Assembly: GCF_051401765.1 (NCBI RefSeq)
Contig: NW_027480535.1
Location: forward strand, 372,001 to 436,000
Direction: 5' to 3'
DNA: 64,000 nt
DNA from: Calliopsis andreniformis
Taxonomy: Eukaryota; Arthropoda; Insecta; Hymenoptera; Andrenidae
The notes under the pieces were generated by a model. That model saw only the letters and a program-made list of their open reading frames with translations, was not told where the DNA came from and did no database searches. The position numbers and the translations under genes are program-made. Positions 1 to 13,994 of this stretch are shown here, piece by piece (position 1 is the first letter of the stretch; each line of letters opens with the position of its first letter).

Positions 1-36
1 GATTGAGAGTTGAGGATTGAGGATTGAACATTGAGG

Positions 37-202
37 ACTGAGTGTTGATGGTTGAGTGATGAGAATTGATGTTTGTGGATAGAGATTTGAAGATTGCAGG
101 TTGAGTATTGAGTATTGAAAACTGTGAATTGAGGATATTCTATAGAGGATTGAGTATTGACAACAGATTGTTGAGGTCTGAAGGCTGAAGATTGAGGATT
201 CA
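37..202 (+). repeat. Cassette I (first copy in window)
   Basis: Cassette I is a conserved run of about 24 derived heptamers (~167 bases). It begins GACTGAGTGTTGA, passes through GTTTGTGGATAGAG and GAAGATTGCAG, then GGATATTCTAT, then CAACTGATTGTTG (GACAACAGATTG in this copy), and ends GAGGATTCAGG. All of it stays in seven-base register with the array, so it evolved from the satellite and was not inserted. This copy has GGATATTCTATAG where most have TATTG. Confidence 0.85.
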
Positions 203-2179
203 GGATTGAGGATTCAGAATTGAAGTTTGAGGACTGAGGATTGAGGATTGAAGATTGAGTATTGAGGATTGAAGATTGAGGATTGAGGTCGAGGGTTGAG
301 GATAGAGGATGAGGGCTGAGGGCTGAGGATTGAGGTTTGAGACTGAGGTCTGAGGATTGAGTATAGAGAATTGAGGATTGAGGATTGAGGATTGAAGATT
401 GAGATTTGGGTATTAAGGATTGAAGAATGAGGATTGAGGATTGAGGATTCAGGATTGAGGATTGAAGATTGAGGATCGAGGATTGAGGACTGAAGATTGA
501 GGATTGGGTATTGAGGATTGAAGAATGAGGATTGAGGATTGAGGATTCAGGATTGAGGATTGAGGATTGAGGGTTGAGGATTGAGGAGTGAGAATTGAGG
601 ATTGATGATTGAGTATTGAGGATTGAAGATTGAGGATTGAATACTGAGGATTCAGGATTGAGAATGGAGGATTGAGGATTGAGGATTGAAGATTGAGGAT
701 TGGGTATTGAGGATTGAAGGATGAGGATTGAGGATTGAGGATTGAGGCCTGAGGATTGAGAATCGAGAACTGAGGATGAGGACTGAGGGCTGAGGATTGA
801 GGTTTGAGGAATGAGGATTGGGGGTTGAGGATTGAGGATTGAGGATTGAGGATTGAGGATTGAGTACTCAAGATTGAGTATTGATGACTGAGGATCGAGG
901 ACTGAGGATTGTGGATTGAGGATTGAGGATTGAGGATTGAAGATTGAGTATTGAGGATTGAAGATTGAGGATTGAGTATTGAGGATCGAGGATTGAGAAT
1001 GAGGGCTGAGGGATGAGGATTGAGGTTTGAGGATTGAGGACTGATGATTGAGGATTGATGACTGAGTATTGAGGATTGAAGATTGAGGATTGAGGATTGA
1101 GGATTGAGGATTGAGGATGGAGGATTGAAGATTGAGTATTTGGTGATGAGGATTGAAGAATGAGGATTGAGGAATGAGGATTGAGGATTGAGGATTGAAG
1201 ATTGAGTATCGAGGATCGAAGATTGAGGATTGAGGATTGAGGATTGATGATTGAGGATTGAGGATTGAGGATTGAGGATTGACAACTGATTGTTGAGGAC
1301 TGAGGGCTGAAGATTGAGGATTCAGGATTGAGGATTCAGAATTGAGGTTTGAGGACTGAGGATTGAGGATTGAGGATTGAAGATTGAATATTGATGATTG
1401 AAGATTGAGGATTGAAGATTGAGTATTGAGGATTGAAGATTGAGGATTGAGGACTGAGGATTGAGGATTGAGGATTGAGGATTGAGGATTGGGGATTGAA
1501 GATTGAGTATTGGGGATTGAAGATTGAGGATTGTGGAATGTGGATTGAGGATTGAGTATTGTAGATTGAGGATTGGGGATTGAGGATTGACGATTGAGGA
1601 TTGAGTATTGAGGATTGAGAATTGAGGATCGAGGATTGAAGATTGAGTATTGAGGAATGAACATTGAGGATTTAGGATTGAGGATTGAGGATTGAGAATT
1701 GAGGATTGAGGATTGAGTATTGAAGATTGAGGATTGGGTATTGAGGATTGAAGAATGAGGATTGAGGATTGAGGATTGAGGACTGAGGACTGAGGATTGA
1801 GGATTGAGGATTGAAGATTGAGTAGTGAGCATTGAAGATTGAGGATTGAGGATTGAGGATTGAGGATTGAGGATTGAGGATTGAGGATTGAGGATTGAGG
1901 ATTGAGGATTGAAGGTTGAGGATTGAGGATTGAGGATTAAAGGCTGAGCATTGAGGATTGAAGATTGAGTATTGTTGATTGAGGATTGAGGATTGAGGAT
2001 TGAGGATTGAGGATTGAGTATTGAAGATTGAGGATTGATGATTGAGGATTGAGGATTGAGGATTGAGGATTGAGTATTGGGGATTGAGGATTGAAGATTG
2101 AGTATTGAGGATTGAGGATTAATGATTGAGTATTGAGGATTGAAGATTGAGAATTGAGGAATGAGGATTGAACATTGAG

Positions 2180-2346
2180 GACTGAGTGTTGAGGGCTGAG
2201 TGATGAGAATTGATGTTTGTGGATAGAGATTTGAAGATTGCAGATTGAGTATTGAGTATTGAAACCTGTGAATTGAGGATATTCTATTGAGGATTGAGGA
2301 TTGACAACTGATTGTTGAGGACTGAGGGCTGAAGATTGAGGATTCA
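2180..2346 (+). repeat. Cassette I, subtype a
   Basis: This copy has the central GAAACCTGTGAATTGAGG of subtype a, and cassette landmarks at the standard internal spacing from GACTGAG to GGATTCA. It is a good reference copy for alignments because flanking heptamers on both sides are near consensus. Confidence 0.88.
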
Positions 2347-3498
2347 GGATTGAGGATTCAGAATTGAGGTCTGAGGACTGAGGATTGAGGATTGAAGATT
2401 GAGGATTGAGGATTGAGGATTGAGGATTGAAGACTCAGTATTGAGGATTGAAGATTGAGGATTGAGGATTGAGGATTGAGGATTGAGGATTGAGGATTGA
2501 GGATTGAGTACTGAAGACTGAGTATTGATGACTGAGGATTGAGGATTGAGGAATGAGGACTGAGGATTGAGGATTGAGGATTGAAGATTGAATATTGATG
2601 ATTGAAATAGAGGATTGAGGATTGAGTGTTGTGGATTGAGGACGAGGACTGAGGGTTGAGTATTGATGTTTGAGGTCTGAGGATTGAGGATTGAGGATTG
2701 AGAATAGAGGATTGAGGATGGAGGATTGAAGATTGAGGATTTGGCGATGAGGATTGAAGAATGAGGATTGAGGATTGAGGATTGAGGATTGAGGATTGAA
2801 GATTGAGTATTCAGGATTGAAGGTTGAGGATTGAGGATTGAGGATTGAGGATTAAGGATTGAGGATTGAGGATTGAGGATTGACAACTGATTGTTGTGGA
2901 CTGAGGGCTGAAGATTGAGGATTCAGGATTGAGGATTCAGAATTGAGATTTGAGGACTGAGGATTGAGGATTGAGGATTGAAGATTGAGGATTGAGGATT
3001 GAGGATTGAGGATTGAGGATTGAGCATTGAGGACTGAAGATTGATGATTGGGTATTGAGGATTGAAGGATGAGAATTGAGGATTAAGGATTGAGGCCTGA
3101 GGATTGAGAATTGAGAACTGAGGATGAGGACTGAGGGCTGAGGGTTGAGGTTTGAGGAATGAGGATTGAGGATTGAGGATTGAGGACTGAAGATTGAATA
3201 TTGATGATTGAAGATTGATGATTGAGGATTCAGAGTTGTGGATTGAGGACGAGGACTGAGGGTTGAGTATTGATGTCTGAGGTCTGAGGATTGAGGATTG
3301 AGGATTGAGAATTGAGGATTGAGGGTTGAGTATTGAAGATTGAGGATTGGGTATTGAGGATTGAAGAATGAGGATTGAGGATTGAGGATTAAGGATTGAG
3401 GATTGAAGAGTGAGTATTGAGGATTGAAGATTGAGGATTGAGCACTGAGGATTGAGGATTGAGGATTGAGGATTGAGGATTGGGGATTGAAGATTGAG

Positions 3499-4056
3499 TA
3501 TAGAGGATTGAAGATTGAGGATTGTGGATTGTGGATTGAGGATTGAGTATTGAAGATTGAGGATTGGGGATTGAGGATTGACGATTGAGGATTGAGTTTT
3601 GAGGATTGAGAATTGAGGATCGAGGATTGAAGATTGAGTATTGAGGAATGAACATTGAGGATTGAGAGTTGTCGATTGAGGACGAGGACTAAGGGTTGAG
3701 TATCGATGTCTGAGGTCTGAGGATTGAGGATTGAGGATTGAGAATTGAGGATTGAGGATTGAGTATTGAAGATTGAGTATAGAGGATTGAAGATTGAGGA
3801 TTGTGGATTGTGGATTGAGGATTGAGTATTGAAGATTGAGGATTGGGGATTGAGGATTGACGATTGAGGATTGAGTTTTGAGGATTGAGAATTGAGGATC
3901 GAGGATTGAAGATTGAGTATTGAGGAATGAACATTGAGGATTGAGAGTTGTGGATTGAGGACGAGGACTAAGGGTTGAGTATCGATGTCTGAGGTCTGAG
4001 GATTGAGGATTGAGGATTGAGAATTGAGGATTGAGGATTGAGTATTGAAGATTGAG
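3499..4056 (+). repeat. 279-base tandem duplication
   Basis: The units are 3,499-3,777 and 3,778-4,056, both starting TATAGAGGATTGAAG and containing GAGAGTTGT and GGACTAAGGGTTGAG. A small difference is GTCGATTGAGG in the first and GTGGATTGAGG in the second. A related but unduplicated context lies just upstream, near 3.23 kb. Confidence 0.82.
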
Positions 4057-5160
4057 GATTGGGTATTGAGGATTGAAGACTGAGGATTGAGGATTGAGGA
4101 TTGAGGATTGAGGATTGAAGAGTGAGTATTGAGGATTGAAGATTGAGGATTGAGCACTGAGGATTGAGGATTGAGGATTGAGGATTGAGGATTGGCGATT
4201 GAAGATTGAGTATTGAGGATTGAAGACTGATTATTGAGGATTGAAGATTGAGGATTGAGGATTGAGGATTGAGGATTAAGGATTGAGGATTGAGGACTGA
4301 GGATTGACAACTTATTGTTGTGGACTGAGGGCTGAGGATTGAGGATTCAGGATTGAGGATTGCGAATAGAGGATTGAGGATGGAGGATTGAAGATTGAGG
4401 ATTTGGTGATGAGGATTGAAGAATGAGGATTGAGGATTGAGGATTGAGGATTGAGGATTGAAGATTGAGTATTCAGGATTGAAGATTGAGGATTGAGGAT
4501 TGAGGATTGAGGATGAGGGCTGAGGGTTGAAGATTGAGGTTTGAGGACTCAGGACTGAGGATTGAGGATTGAGGATTGAGGATTGAGGATTGAAGATTGA
4601 ATATTGATAATTGAAGGTTGAGGATTGAGGATTGAGGGTTGTGGATTCAGGACGAGGACTGAGGGTTGAGTATTGACGTTTGAGGTCTGAGGATTGAGGA
4701 TAGACGATTGAGAATTGAAGATTGAGGATTGAGGATTGAAGATTGAGGATTGGGTATTGAGCGTTGAAGAATGAGGACTGAGGATTGAGGATTGAGGATT
4801 GTGGATTGAAGATTGAGTATAGAGGATTGAAGATTGAGGATTGAGGATTGAGGATTGAGGATTGAGGATTGAGGATTGAGGATTGAGGATCGAGGATTGA
4901 AGATTGAGGTTTGAGGATTGAGGATTAAAGGTTGAGCATTGAGGATTGAAGATTGAGGATTGTTGATTGAGGATTGAGGATTGAGGATTGAGGATTGAGT
5001 ATTGAAGATTGAGGATTGATGATTGAGGATTGAGGATCGAGGATTGAGGATTGAGTATTGAGGATTGAGGATTGAAGATTGAGGATTGAGGATTGAGGAT
5101 TAATGATTGAGTATTGAGGATTGAAGATTGAGAATTGATGATTGAGGATTGAACATTGAG

Positions 5161-7921
5161 GACTGAGTGTTGAGGGCTGAGTGATGAGAATTGATGTTTG
5201 TGGATAGAGATTTGAAGATTGCAGATTGAGTATTGAGTATTGAAACCTGTGAATTGAGGATATTCTATTGAGGATTGAGGATTGACAACTGATTGTTGAG
5301 GACTGAGGGCTGAAGATTGAGGATTCAGGATTGAGGATTCAGAATTGAGGTTTGAGGACAGAGGATTGAGGATTGAGGATTGAGGATTGAGGATTGAGGA
5401 TTGAGGATTGAAGACTCAGTATTGAGGATTGAAGATTGACGATTGAGGATTGAGGATTGAGGATTGAGGATTGAGGATTGAGGATTGAGGATTGAGGATT
5501 GAGTACTGAAGATTGACTATTGATGACTGAGGATTGAGGATTGAGGATTGAGGACTGAGGATTGAGGATTGAGGATTGAAGATTGAATATTGATGACTGA
5601 AGATTGAGGATTGAGGATTGAGTGTTGTGGATTGAGGACGAGGACTGAGAGTTGAGTATTGATGTTTCAGGTCGGGGGATTGAGGATTGAGGATTGAGAA
5701 TAGAGGATTGAGGATTGAGGATTGAGGATTGAAGATTGAGGATTTGGTGTTGAGGATTGAAGAATGAGGATTGAGGATTGAGGATTGAGGATTGAGGATT
5801 GAAGATTGAGTATTGAGGATTGAAGATTGAGGATTGAGGATTGAGGATTGAGGATTGAGGATTGAGGATTGAGGATTGAAGATTGAGTATTGATGATTGA
5901 AGATTGAGGTTTGAGGATTGAGGACTGAGGATTGAGGATTGAGGATTGAGGATTGAGGATTGAAAATTGAGGACTGGGAACTGAGGGTTGAGGGTTGAGT
6001 GATGAGAATTGATGTTTGTGGATAGAGATATGAAGATTGCAGATTGAGTATTGTGTATGGAAAACTCTGAACTGAGGATATTCTAGTGAGGATTGAGGAT
6101 TGACAACTGATTGTTGAGGACTGAGGGCTGAAGATTGAGGATTCATGATTGAGGATTCAGGACTGTGGTTTGAGGACTGAAGATTGAGGATTGAGGATTG
6201 AGGATTGAAGATTGAGTATTGAGGATTGAAGATTGAGGATTGAGGATTGAGGACTGAGGGCTGAAGATTGAGGATTCAGGATTGAGGATTCAGAATTGTG
6301 GTTTGAGGACTGAGGATTGAAGATTGAAGATTGAGTATTGAGGATTGAAGATTGAGGGTTGAGGATTGAGGATTGAGGATTAAGGATTGAGGATGAGGGC
6401 TGAGGTTTGAAGATTGAGGTTTGAGGACTCAGGACTGAGGATTGAGGATTGAGAATTGAGGATTGAGGATTGAGGATTGAAGATTGAGTATTCAGGATTG
6501 GAGATTGACGATTGACGATTGAGGATTGAGGATCGAGGATTGAGGATTGAGGATTGAAGATTGAGTATTGAGGATTGAAGGTTGAGGATTGAGGATTGAG
6601 GATTGAGGATTGAGTATTGAGGATTGAGAATTGATGATTGAGGATTGGGGACTGAGTGTTGAGGGTTGAGTGATGAGGATTGATGTTTGTGGATAGGGAT
6701 TTGAAGATTGCAGATTGAGTATTGAGTATCGAAACCTGTGAATTGAGGATATTCTATTGAGGAGTGAGGATTGACAACTGATTGCTGAGGACTGAGGGCT
6801 GAAGATTGAGGATTCAGGGTTGAGGGTTCAGAATTGAGGTTTGAGGACTGAGGATTGAGGATTGAGGATTGAGGATTGAAGATTGAAGATTGAGTGTTCT
6901 GGATTGGAGATTGACGATTGAGGATTGAGGATTGAGGATCGAGGATTGAGGATTGAGGATTGAAGATTGAGTATTGAGAATTGAAGATTGAGGATTGGGG
7001 ACTGAGTGTTGAGGGTTGAGTGATGAGGATTGATGTTTGTGGATAGAGATTTGAAGATTGCAGATTGAGTATTGAGTATCGAAACCTGTGAATTGAGGAT
7101 ATTCTATTGAGGATTGAGGATTGACAACTGATTGCTGAGGACTGAGGGCTGAAGATTGAGGATTCAGGGTTGAGGGTTCAGAATTGAGGTTTGAGGACTG
7201 AGGATTGAGGATTGAGGATTGAGGATTGAGGATTGAGTATTGAGGATTGAACATTGAGGATTGAGAATTGAGAACTGAGGATGAGGACTGAGGGCTGAGG
7301 GTTGAGGTTTGAGGAATGAGGACTGACGATTGAGGATTGAGGATTGAAGATTGAGTATTGAGGATTGAAGGTTGTGGATTGAGGATTGAGGATTGAGGAT
7401 TGAGGATTGAAGATTGAGGATTGGGGACTGAGTGTTGAGGGCTGAGTGATGAGAATTGATGTTTGTGGATAGAGATTTGAAGATTGCAGATTGAGTATTG
7501 CGTATGGAAAACTCTGAACTGAGGATATTCTAGTGAGGATTGAGGATTGACAACTGATTGTTGAGGACTGAGGGCTGAAGATTGAGGATTCAGGATTGAG
7601 GATTCAGAATTGAGGTTTGTGGACTGAGGATTGAGGATTGAGGATTGAAGATTGAATATTGATGATTGAAGATTGAGGATTGAGGATTGAGGATTAATGA
7701 TTGAGTATTGAGGATTGAAGATTGAGAATTGAGGATTGAGGATTGAACATTGAGGACTGAGTGTTGAGGGCTGAGTGATGAGGATTGATGTTTGTGGATA
7801 GAGATTTGAAGATTGCAGATTGAGTATTGAGTATTGAAACCTGTGAATTGAGGATATTCTATTGAGGATTGAGGATTGAAAACTGATTGTTGAGGACTGA
7901 GGGCTGAAGATTGAGGATTCA
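5161..7921 (+). repeat. Cassette I cluster, six copies
   Basis: GTTTGTGGATAG anchors lie near 5,196, 6,014, 6,685, 7,035, 7,461 and 7,790. The copies near 6,014 and 7,461 are subtype b (GTATGGAAAACTCTG and TCTAGTGAGG); the others are subtype a, with GTATCGAAACC in two of them. The last two are 329 bases apart, a b-then-a pair that recurs with the same spacing at 12.2, 13.1, 19.8, 20.8, 27.6 and 43.9 kb. Confidence 0.85.
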
Positions 7922-8926
7922 GGATTCAGGATTCAGAATTGAGGTTTGAGGACTGAGGATTGAGGATTGAGGATTGAGGATTGAGGATTGAGGATTGAGG
8001 ATTGAAGACTCAGTATTGAGGATTGAAGATTGAGGATTGAGGATTGAGGATTGAGGATTGAGGATTGATGATTGAGGATTGAGTACTGATGATTGAGTAT
8101 TGATGACTGAGGCTTGAGGCTTGAGGAATGAGGACTGAGGATTGAGGATTGAGGATTGATGATTGAATATTGATGATTGAAGATTGAGGATTGAGGATTG
8201 AGTGTTGTGGATTGAGGACGAGGACTGAGGGTTGAGTATTGATGTTTGAGGTCTGAGGATTGAGGATTGAGGATTGAGAATAGAGGATTGAGGATGGAGG
8301 ATTGAAGATTGAGGATTTGGTGATGAGGATTCAAGAATGAGGATTGAGGATTGAGGATTGAGGATTGAGGATTGAAGATTGAGTATTGAGGATTGAAGAT
8401 TGTGGATTGAGGATTGAGGATTGATGATTGAGGATTGAGGATTGAGGATTGAGGATTGACAACAGATTGTTGAGGACTGAGGGCTGAAGATTGAGGATTC
8501 AGGATTGAGGATTCAGAATTGAGGTTTGAGGACTGAGGATTGAGGATTGAGGATTGAAGATTGAATATTGATAATTGAAGATTGAGGATTGAGGATTGAG
8601 GGTTGTGTATTGAGGACGAGGACTAAGGGTTGAGTATTGATGTTTGAGGTCTGAGGATTGAGGATTGAGGATTGAGAATAGAGGATTGAGAATTGAGGAT
8701 TGAAGATTGAGGATTTGGTGTTGAGGATTGAAGAATGAGGATTGAGGATTGAGTATTGAAGGTTGAGGATTGATGATTGAGGATTGAGGATTGCGGATTG
8801 ACGATTGAGGATTGAGGATTGAGGGTTGAAGGTTGAGCGTTGAGGATTGAAGGTTGAGGATTGACGATTCAGGATTGAGGATTGAGGATGATGGCTGAGG
8901 TTTGAGGTTTGAGGTTTGAGTATTGA

Positions 8927-9981
8927 ATCCTGAGAATTCAGGATGTTCTATTGAGTGTTGAGAATTGAGGATTGATGCTTTAGTATTGAGGATTCAGGAT
9001 TGATGATTGAGGATTGAGTACTGAAGATTGAGGATTGATGATTGAGTATTTAGGATTGAGGATTGAGGATTGAGGATTGAGGATTGAGGATTGAAAATTG
9101 AGTATTGAGGATTGAAGGTTGAGGACTGAGGAATAAGGATTGAGGATTGAGGATTGAGGATTGAGGATTGACGATTGAAGTTTACGTGCTGAGGATTGAG
9201 GGTAGAAGATTGAGGATTGAGTATTGAGGATTGAGGATGAGGGCTGAGGTTTGATGTTTGAGGTTTGATTATTGAATCCTGAGAATTCAGGATATTCTAT
9301 TGAGTATTGAGAATTGAGGATTGATGGTTGAGTATTGAGACTGAGGATTGAGGATTGAAGATTGTGTATTGATGATTGAAGATTGAGGATTGAGGATTGA
9401 GGATTAAAGATTGAGGATTAAGGATTGAGGATTGGGGACTGAGGATATAGGATTGAATATTGATTATTGAGGATTGAAGATTGAGGATTGAGGATTGAGG
9501 ATTGAGAATGGAGAATTGAGGATAAGGACTGAGGGTTGAGGGTTGAGGTTTGAGGAATGAGGATTGAGGATTGAGGATTGAGGATTGAAGATTGAGTATT
9601 GATGATTGAAGATTGAGGATTGAGGATTGAGGGTTGAGGATTGAGAACGATGACTGACGGTTGAGGATTGTGGTTTGAGGATTGAGGATTGAGGATTGAG
9701 AATTGAGGACGAGGACTGAGGTTTGAGGATTGAGGTTTGAGGAAAGAGGATTGAGGATTGAGGATTGCGGATTGAGGATTGAGGATTGAGTATTGAAGGT
9801 TGAGGATTGATGACTGAGGATTGAGGATTGCGGATTGACGATTGAGGATTGGGGATTGAGGGTTGAATGTTGAGTGTTGAGGATTGAATGTTGAGGACTG
9901 ACGATTGAGGATTGAGGATTGAGGATGATGGCTTAGGTTTGAGGTTTGAGGTTTGAGTATTGAATCCTGAGAATTCAGGAT
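8927..9981 (+). repeat. Hairpin cassette group: types I, II and III
   Basis: Perfect seven-base arms ATCCTGA and TCAGGAT flank a GAAT loop at 8,927-8,944 (type I), 9,276-9,293 (type II) and 9,964-9,981 (type III). Type I is followed by GATGTTC and GATGCTTTAG, type II by GATATTC and GATGGTTGAG, and type III by GATGTTC and GATGGTTTAG. Types I and III are preceded by three GTTTGAG units. The loop overlaps an EcoRI recognition sequence (GAATTC). Confidence 0.9.
9181..9194 (+). repeat. Marker motif TTTACGTGCTGAGG, first of nine
   Basis: This is the most divergent short motif in the array and contains a CpG. Copies start at 9,181, 14,848, 16,813, 22,480, 24,445, 29,328, 35,036, 40,479 and 46,097. 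In the copies I measured it lies exactly 95 bases upstream of a type II hairpin, and its count equals that of type II hairpins. Function is unknown; it is useful as an alignment anchor. Confidence 0.85.
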
Positions 9982-12149
9982 GTTCTATTGAGTGTTGAGA
10001 ATTGAGGATTGATGGTTTAGTATTGAGGATTCAGGATTGAGGATTGAGGATAGAGTATTGAAGATTGAGGATTGATGATTGAGGATTTAGGATTGAGGAT
10101 TGGGGATTGAGGATTGAGGATTGAAAATTGAGTATTGAGGATTGAAGATTGAGGACTGAGGAATAAGGATTGACGATTGAGGATGAGGACTGAGGGTTGA
10201 GTATTGATGTCTGAGGTCTGAGGATTGAGGATTGAGGATTGAGAATTGAGGATTGAGGATTGAGTATTGAAAATTGAGGATTGGGTATTGAGGATTGAAG
10301 AATGAGGATTGAGGATTGAGGATTGAGGATTGAGGATTGAAGATTGAGTATTGAGGATTGAGGATTGAGGATTGAGGACTGAGTATTGAGGATTGAGGAT
10401 TCAGGGTTGAGGATTGAGGATTGAAGATTGAGTATTCAGGATTGGAGATTGAGGATTGTGGATTGAGGATTGAGGATTGAGTATCGAAAATTGAGGATTG
10501 GGCATTGAGGATTGACGATTGAGGATTGAGTATTGAGGATTGAGAATTGAGGATTGAGGATTGAATATTGAGTATTGAGGATTGAAGATTGAGAATTGAG
10601 GATTGAGGACTGAAGATGAGGGCTGAGGGTTGAGGATTGATGTTTGAGGACTGACGATTGAGCATTGAAGATTGAGGATTGGGTATTGAGGACTGAACAT
10701 TGAGGATTGAGGATTGAGGATTGAGGATTGAGGACTGAAGATTGAATATTGATGATTGAAGATTGAGGATTGAGGATTGAGTGTTGTGGATTGGGGACCA
10801 GGACTGAGGCTTGAATATTGACGTTTGAGGTCTGAGGATTGAGGATTGAGGATTGAGAATTGAGGATTGAGGATTGAGGATTGAAGAATGAGGACTGAGG
10901 ATTGAGGATTGAGGATTGAGGATTGAAGATTGAGTATTGAGGATTGAAGGTTGAGGGTTGAGGATTGAGGATTGAGGATTGAGGATTCAGGATTGTGGTT
11001 TGAGGACAGAGGATTGAGGCTTGAGGATTGAGGATTGAGGATTGATGATTGACGATAGAGGATTGAGGATTGAAGATTGAGGATTGGGTATTGAGGACTG
11101 AACATTGAGGATTGAGGATTGAGGATTGAGGATTGAGGACTGAAGATTGAATATTGATGATTGAAGATTGAGGATTGAGGATTGAGTGTTGTGGATTGGG
11201 GACCAGGACTGAGGCTTGAATATTGACGTTTGAGGTCTGAGGATTGAGGATTGAGGATTGAGAATTGAGGATTGAGGATTGAGGATTGAAGATTGAGGAT
11301 TGGGTATTGAGGATTGAAGAATGAGGACTGAGGATTGAAGATTGAAGATTGAGGATTGTGGATTCAGGATTGAGGATTGAGTATCGAAAATTGAGGATTG
11401 GGCATTGAGGATTGACGATTGCGGATTGAGTATTGAGGATTGAGAATTGAGGATTGAGGATTGAATATTGAGTATTGAGGATTGAAGATTGAGAATTGAG
11501 GGTAGAGGATTGAGGGTTGAAGATGAGGGCTGAGGGTTGAGGATTGAGGTTTGAGGACTGAGGATTGAGGATTGAGGATTGAGAGTTGAGGATTGAGGAT
11601 TGAGGATTGAGGATTGAGGATTGGGTATTGAAGATTGAGTATTGAGGATTGAAGATTGATGATTGAGGATTGAGGATTGAGGATTGAGGATTGAGGATTG
11701 AGGATTGAAGATTGAGTATTTATGATTGAAGATTGAGGATTGAGGATTGAGGACTGAGTATTGAGGATTGAAGATTGAGGATTCAGGATTGAGAATTGAG
11801 GATTGAGGAATGAGGATTGAGGATTGGGGGTTGTGGATTGGGGACCAGGACTGAGGGTTGAATATTGATGTTTGAGGTCTGAGGATTGAGGATTGAGGAT
11901 TGAGAATTGAGGATTGAGGATTGAGGGTTGAAGATTGATGATTGGGTATTGAGGATTGAAGAATGAGGATTGAGGATTGAGGATTGAGGCCTGAGGATTG
12001 AGAATTGAGAACTGAGGATGAGGACTGAGGGCTGAGGGTTGAGGTTTGAGGAATGAGGACTGACGATTGAGGATTGAGGATTGAAGATTGAGTATTGAGG
12101 ATTGAAGTTTGTGGATTGAGGATTGAGGATTGAGGATTGAGGATTGAAG

Positions 12150-13994
12150 ATTGAGGATTGGGGACTGAGTGTTGAGGGCTGAGTGATGAGAATTGATGTT
12201 TGTGGATAGAGATTTGAAGATTGCAGATTGAGTATTGCGTATGGAAAACTCTGAACTGAGGATATTCTAGTGAGGATTGAGGATTGACAACTGATTGTTG
12301 AGGACTGAGGGCTGAAGATTGAGGATTCAGGATTGAGGATTCAGAATTGAGGTTTGTGGACTGAGGATTGAGGATTGAGGATTGAAGATTGAATATTGAT
12401 GATTGAAGATTGAGGATTGAGGATTGAGGATTAATGATTGAGTATTGAGGATTGAAGATTGAGAATTGAGGATTGAGGATTGAACATTGAGGACTGAGTG
12501 TTGAGGGCTGAGTGATGAGAATTGATGTTTGTGGATAGAGATTTGAAGATTGCAGATTGAGTATTGAGTATTGAAACCTGTGAATTGAGGATATTCTATT
12601 GAGGATTGAGGATTGAAAACTGATTGTTGAGGACTGAGGGCTGAAGATTGAGGATTCAGGATTCAGGATTCAGAATTGAGGTTTGAGGACTGAGGATTGA
12701 GGATTGAGGATTGAGGATTGAGGATTGAGGATTGCGGATTGAAGACTCAGTATTGAGGATTGAAGATTGAGGATTGAGGATTGAGGATTGAGGATTGAGG
12801 ATTGATGATTGAGGATTGAGTACTGATGATTGAGTATTGATGACTGAGGCTTGAGGCTTGAGGATTGAGGACTGAGGATTGAGGATTGAGGATTGATGAT
12901 TGAATATTGATGATTGAAGATTGAGGATTGAGTATTGAGTGTTGTGGATTGAGGACGAGGACTGAGGGTTGAGTATTGATGTTTGAGGTCTGAGGATTGA
13001 GGATTGAGGATTGAGAATAGAGGATTGAGGATGGAGGATTGAAGATTGAGGATTGAGGATTGAGGATTGAAGATTGAGTATTGAGGATTGAAGATTGAGG
13101 ATTGGGGACTGAGTGTTGAGGGCTGAGTGATGAGAATTGATGTTTGTGGATAGAGATTTGAAGATTGCAGATTGAGTATTGCGTATGGAAAACTCTGAAC
13201 TGAGGATATTCTAGTGAGGATTGAGGATTGACAACTGATTGTTGAGGACTGAGGGCTGAAGATTGAGGATTCAGGATTGAGGATTCAGAATTGAGGTTTG
13301 TGGACTGAGGATTGAGGATTGAGGATTGAAGATTGAATATTGATGATTGAAGATTGAGGATTGAGGATTGAGGATTAATGATTGAGTATTGAGGATTGAA
13401 GATTGAGAATTGAGGATTGAGGATTGAACATTGAGGACTGAGTGTTGAGGGCTGAGTGATGAGGATTGATGTTTGTGGATAGAGATTTGAAGATTGCAGA
13501 TTGAGTATTGAGTATTGAAACCTGTGAATTGAGGATATTCTATTGAGGATTGAGGATTGAAAACTGATTGTTGAGGACTGAGGGCTGAAGATTGAGGATT
13601 CAGGATTCAGGATTCAGAATTGAGGTTTGAGGACTGAGGATTGAGGATTGAGGATTGAGGATTGAGGATTGAGGATTGAGGATTGAAGACTCAGTATTGA
13701 GGATTGAAGATTGAGGATTGAGGATTGAGGATTGAGGATTGATGATTGAGGATTGAGTACTGATGATTGAGTATTGATGACTGAGGCTTGAGGCTTGAGG
13801 AATGAGGACTGAGGATTGAGGATTGAGGATTGATGATTGAATATTGATGATTGAAGATTGAGGATTGAGGATTGAGTGTTGTGGATTGAGGACGAGGACT
13901 GAGGGTTGAGTATTGATGTTTGAGGTCTGAGGATTGAGGATTGAGGATTGAGAATAGAGGATTGAGGATGGAGGATTGAAGATTGAGGATTTGG
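12150..13994 (+). repeat. 944-base tandem duplication in higher-order copy 1
   Basis: The segment starting near 12,150 is repeated near 13,094: GACTGAG of the first cassette is at 12,163 and 13,107. Each copy holds a cassette b+a pair and the following GACTCAGTATTGAGG region. The similarity ends near 13,050 and 13,994, after which the second continues with GGATTTGGTGATGAGG. The ends are approximate. Confidence 0.8.
12163..13612 (+). repeat. Cassette I, two b+a pairs
   Basis: Anchors lie at 12,198, 12,527, 13,142 and 13,471. Each pair is spaced 329 bases and the pairs lie 944 bases apart, because a larger segment is tandemly duplicated here. The whole arrangement recurs at +7,632. Confidence 0.88.

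Larger units (their letters stand above)
1..8880 (+). repeat. Zone 1: cassette I background, no hairpin cassettes
   Basis: This is heptamer background with eight copies of cassette I and no copy of the ATCCTGA/TCAGGAT inverted repeat. It also holds a 279-base tandem duplication (3,499-4,056). Its last part (about 7.3-8.9 kb) has a homologue about 5.67-5.68 kb downstream: cassette pairs at 7,426 and 7,755 recur at 13,107 and 13,436. The boundary to zone 2 is defined only by the first hairpin cassette. There is no unique sequence at the transition. Confidence 0.8.

Noticed and set aside
5294..5306. CAACTGATTGTTG inside cassette I as a structural hairpin
   Set aside because: Only four base pairs (CAAC with GTTG) around a five-base loop; it is too weak to argue for function on its own, although the string is well conserved.
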